A DNA stretch of 13,574 nt, taken from positions 1-13,574 of the forward strand of contig JAPLGI010000134.1 in the NCBI GenBank assembly GCA_026390245.1, in the 5' to 3' direction. Position 1 is the first letter of the stretch. Each line of letters begins with the position of its first letter. The notes beneath the pieces are model-generated. The model was given only the letters and a program-made list of their open reading frames with translations. It was not told the origin of the DNA and searched no databases. Source of the stretch: Caldisericota bacterium. GTDB taxonomy: Bacteria > Caldisericota > Caldisericia > Cryosericales > Cryosericaceae. Shown here one piece after another: positions 12,954 through 13,574 of this stretch. The translations under genes and the position numbers were made by a program.

Positions 12954-13574
12954 TCCAGCACCTCGACACATTTGAGTCCGATACAGATCTTGGCACCGAA
13001 CGGTCCGGCACGGAGGTCATCCAGATTGCGCCTGGTCTCCTTCTGTTCTTCGATCGGCACATCTGTATGCCCGAGGTCGTACGCGGCCTGGAGGCCTGCG
13101 ATCTTGCCTTCCATCATGGCGGTGGAGGCCTCTTCGATGCCGGAAGCGTCCCCTGCTGCGAAGATATCGGGATTGCTGGTACGCATCGCCCAGTTGCGCT
13201 TGGCGACCCAGCCGCCCAACTCACCCGTATAGGCGAGATCGACCTTTGCCTGCTCGAGAAGCTCGGTGGAGGGCTTGAGCCCAGCCGACAGACAGATCGT
13301 ATCACACTCGACACGCTGCTCGGTGCCAGGAATTGGTTGCCACTTCTCGTCGACCTCGGCGATGATCGCCGCTTCGACGTGGTCGGTGCCGACCGCTTCC
13401 AGTACCGTGTGACGCGTCATGATGCGGACACCGTTCCGGGCGATCTTGCTCGCATGGACGAGGTATCCGCCCACCCGTGGCGCGCCCTCGATGACCGCGA
13501 CGACTTCGATGCCGGCCTGCATCAGCTGGTAGCTGACAATAAGACCGACATTGCCGGCGCCGACCATCAGAACC
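12950..13574 (-). CDS. NAD(P)/FAD oxidoreductase alpha subunit of the dehydrogenase complex (PdhA-like), cut by window edge
   Basis: The C-terminal 207 codons of a two-dinucleotide-binding-domain flavoprotein; the frame is open through the right edge, so the ATG at 13567 is internal. The visible part begins at the second nucleotide-binding fold (MVGAGNVGLIVSYQL, GxGxxG), continues through the GGYLVHASKIARNGVRI region, and ends with the FAD-contacting NPDIFAAGDASGIEEASTAM block typical of pyridine nucleotide-disulphide oxidoreductase-like proteins. A short C-terminal stretch with GAKICIGLKC provides two cysteines that could matter for a cluster or for docking. In PdhA-type complexes this subunit passes electrons from the FAD/Fe-S subunits to NAD(P) or a dye. 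It is the upstream gene of the four-gene set and overlaps the ferredoxin gene by 4 nt. Confidence 0.88.
   Translation of the reverse strand, partial: VLMVGAGNVGLIVSYQLMQAGIEVVAVIEGAPRVGGYLVHASKIARNGVRIMTRHTVLEAVGTDHVEAAIIAEVDEKWQPIPGTEQRVECDTICLSAGLKPSTELLEQAKVDLAYTGELGGWVAKRNWAMRTSNPDIFAAGDASGIEEASTAMMEGKIAGLQAAYDLGHTDVPIEEQKETRRNLDDLRAGPFGAKICIGLKCVEVLE

Overview
The window is bacterial, GC-rich and densely coded. Genes have Shine-Dalgarno sites of the GGAGG type, -10 boxes resemble those of sigma-70 promoters, there are 4-nt stop/start overlaps and a bacterial lipobox, and no RNA gene, CRISPR array or transposase is visible. No taxonomic marker settles the lineage. The mix of an archaeal-type dye-linked dehydrogenase operon, a divergent PlsY and an uncharacterised GT-C-like membrane protein suggests a poorly sampled phylum, perhaps a Caldisericota/Cryosericota- or Chloroflexota-like heterotroph. 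That is a guess, not a result.

Layout. Positions 1-879 hold the 3' part of a MalK/UgpC-type sugar ABC ATPase, followed by two tandem hairpins. A 65-aa DUF2892-like membrane protein (1049-1246) has its own promoter and a strong terminator. Next is mnmG for tRNA wobble-uridine modification (1401-3326). Convergent to it is a secreted class C beta-lactamase-fold serine hydrolase (3359-4534, minus), whose -10 box sits so close to the ATG that its mRNA may be leaderless. Divergent from that is a 12-helix GT-C-like membrane protein (4644-6266).

Positions 6385-7865 are the most irregular part. The N-terminal half of an OsmC-family protein runs in frame, with no stop, into a secreted Ala/Lys-rich helical protein that has its own ribosome binding site. 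The C-terminus of that protein is encoded by an 81-bp inverted-repeat (REP/BIME-like) element. A lipoprotein gene begins directly after the element. A perfect 14-bp hairpin (7983-8017) then separates the convergent transcription units.

Two minus-strand operons fill the rest. The first (10782 down to 8028) has three tightly packed genes: a mutarotase-like protein, a PlsY-like acyltransferase with altered active-site motifs, and a membrane-anchored family 2 glycosyltransferase. The acyltransferase/glycosyltransferase pair suggests assembly of an acylated glycolipid or glycosylated isoprenoid. The second (right edge down to 11041) has the gene order of the archaeal PdhAFXB L-proline dehydrogenase and related amine/opine dehydrogenases: the C-terminal part of an NAD(P)/FAD alpha subunit, a 2[4Fe-4S] ferredoxin, a BFD-like [2Fe-2S] protein, and a DAO-family FAD catalytic subunit. 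It would oxidise an imino or amino acid and pass electrons through the Fe-S proteins.
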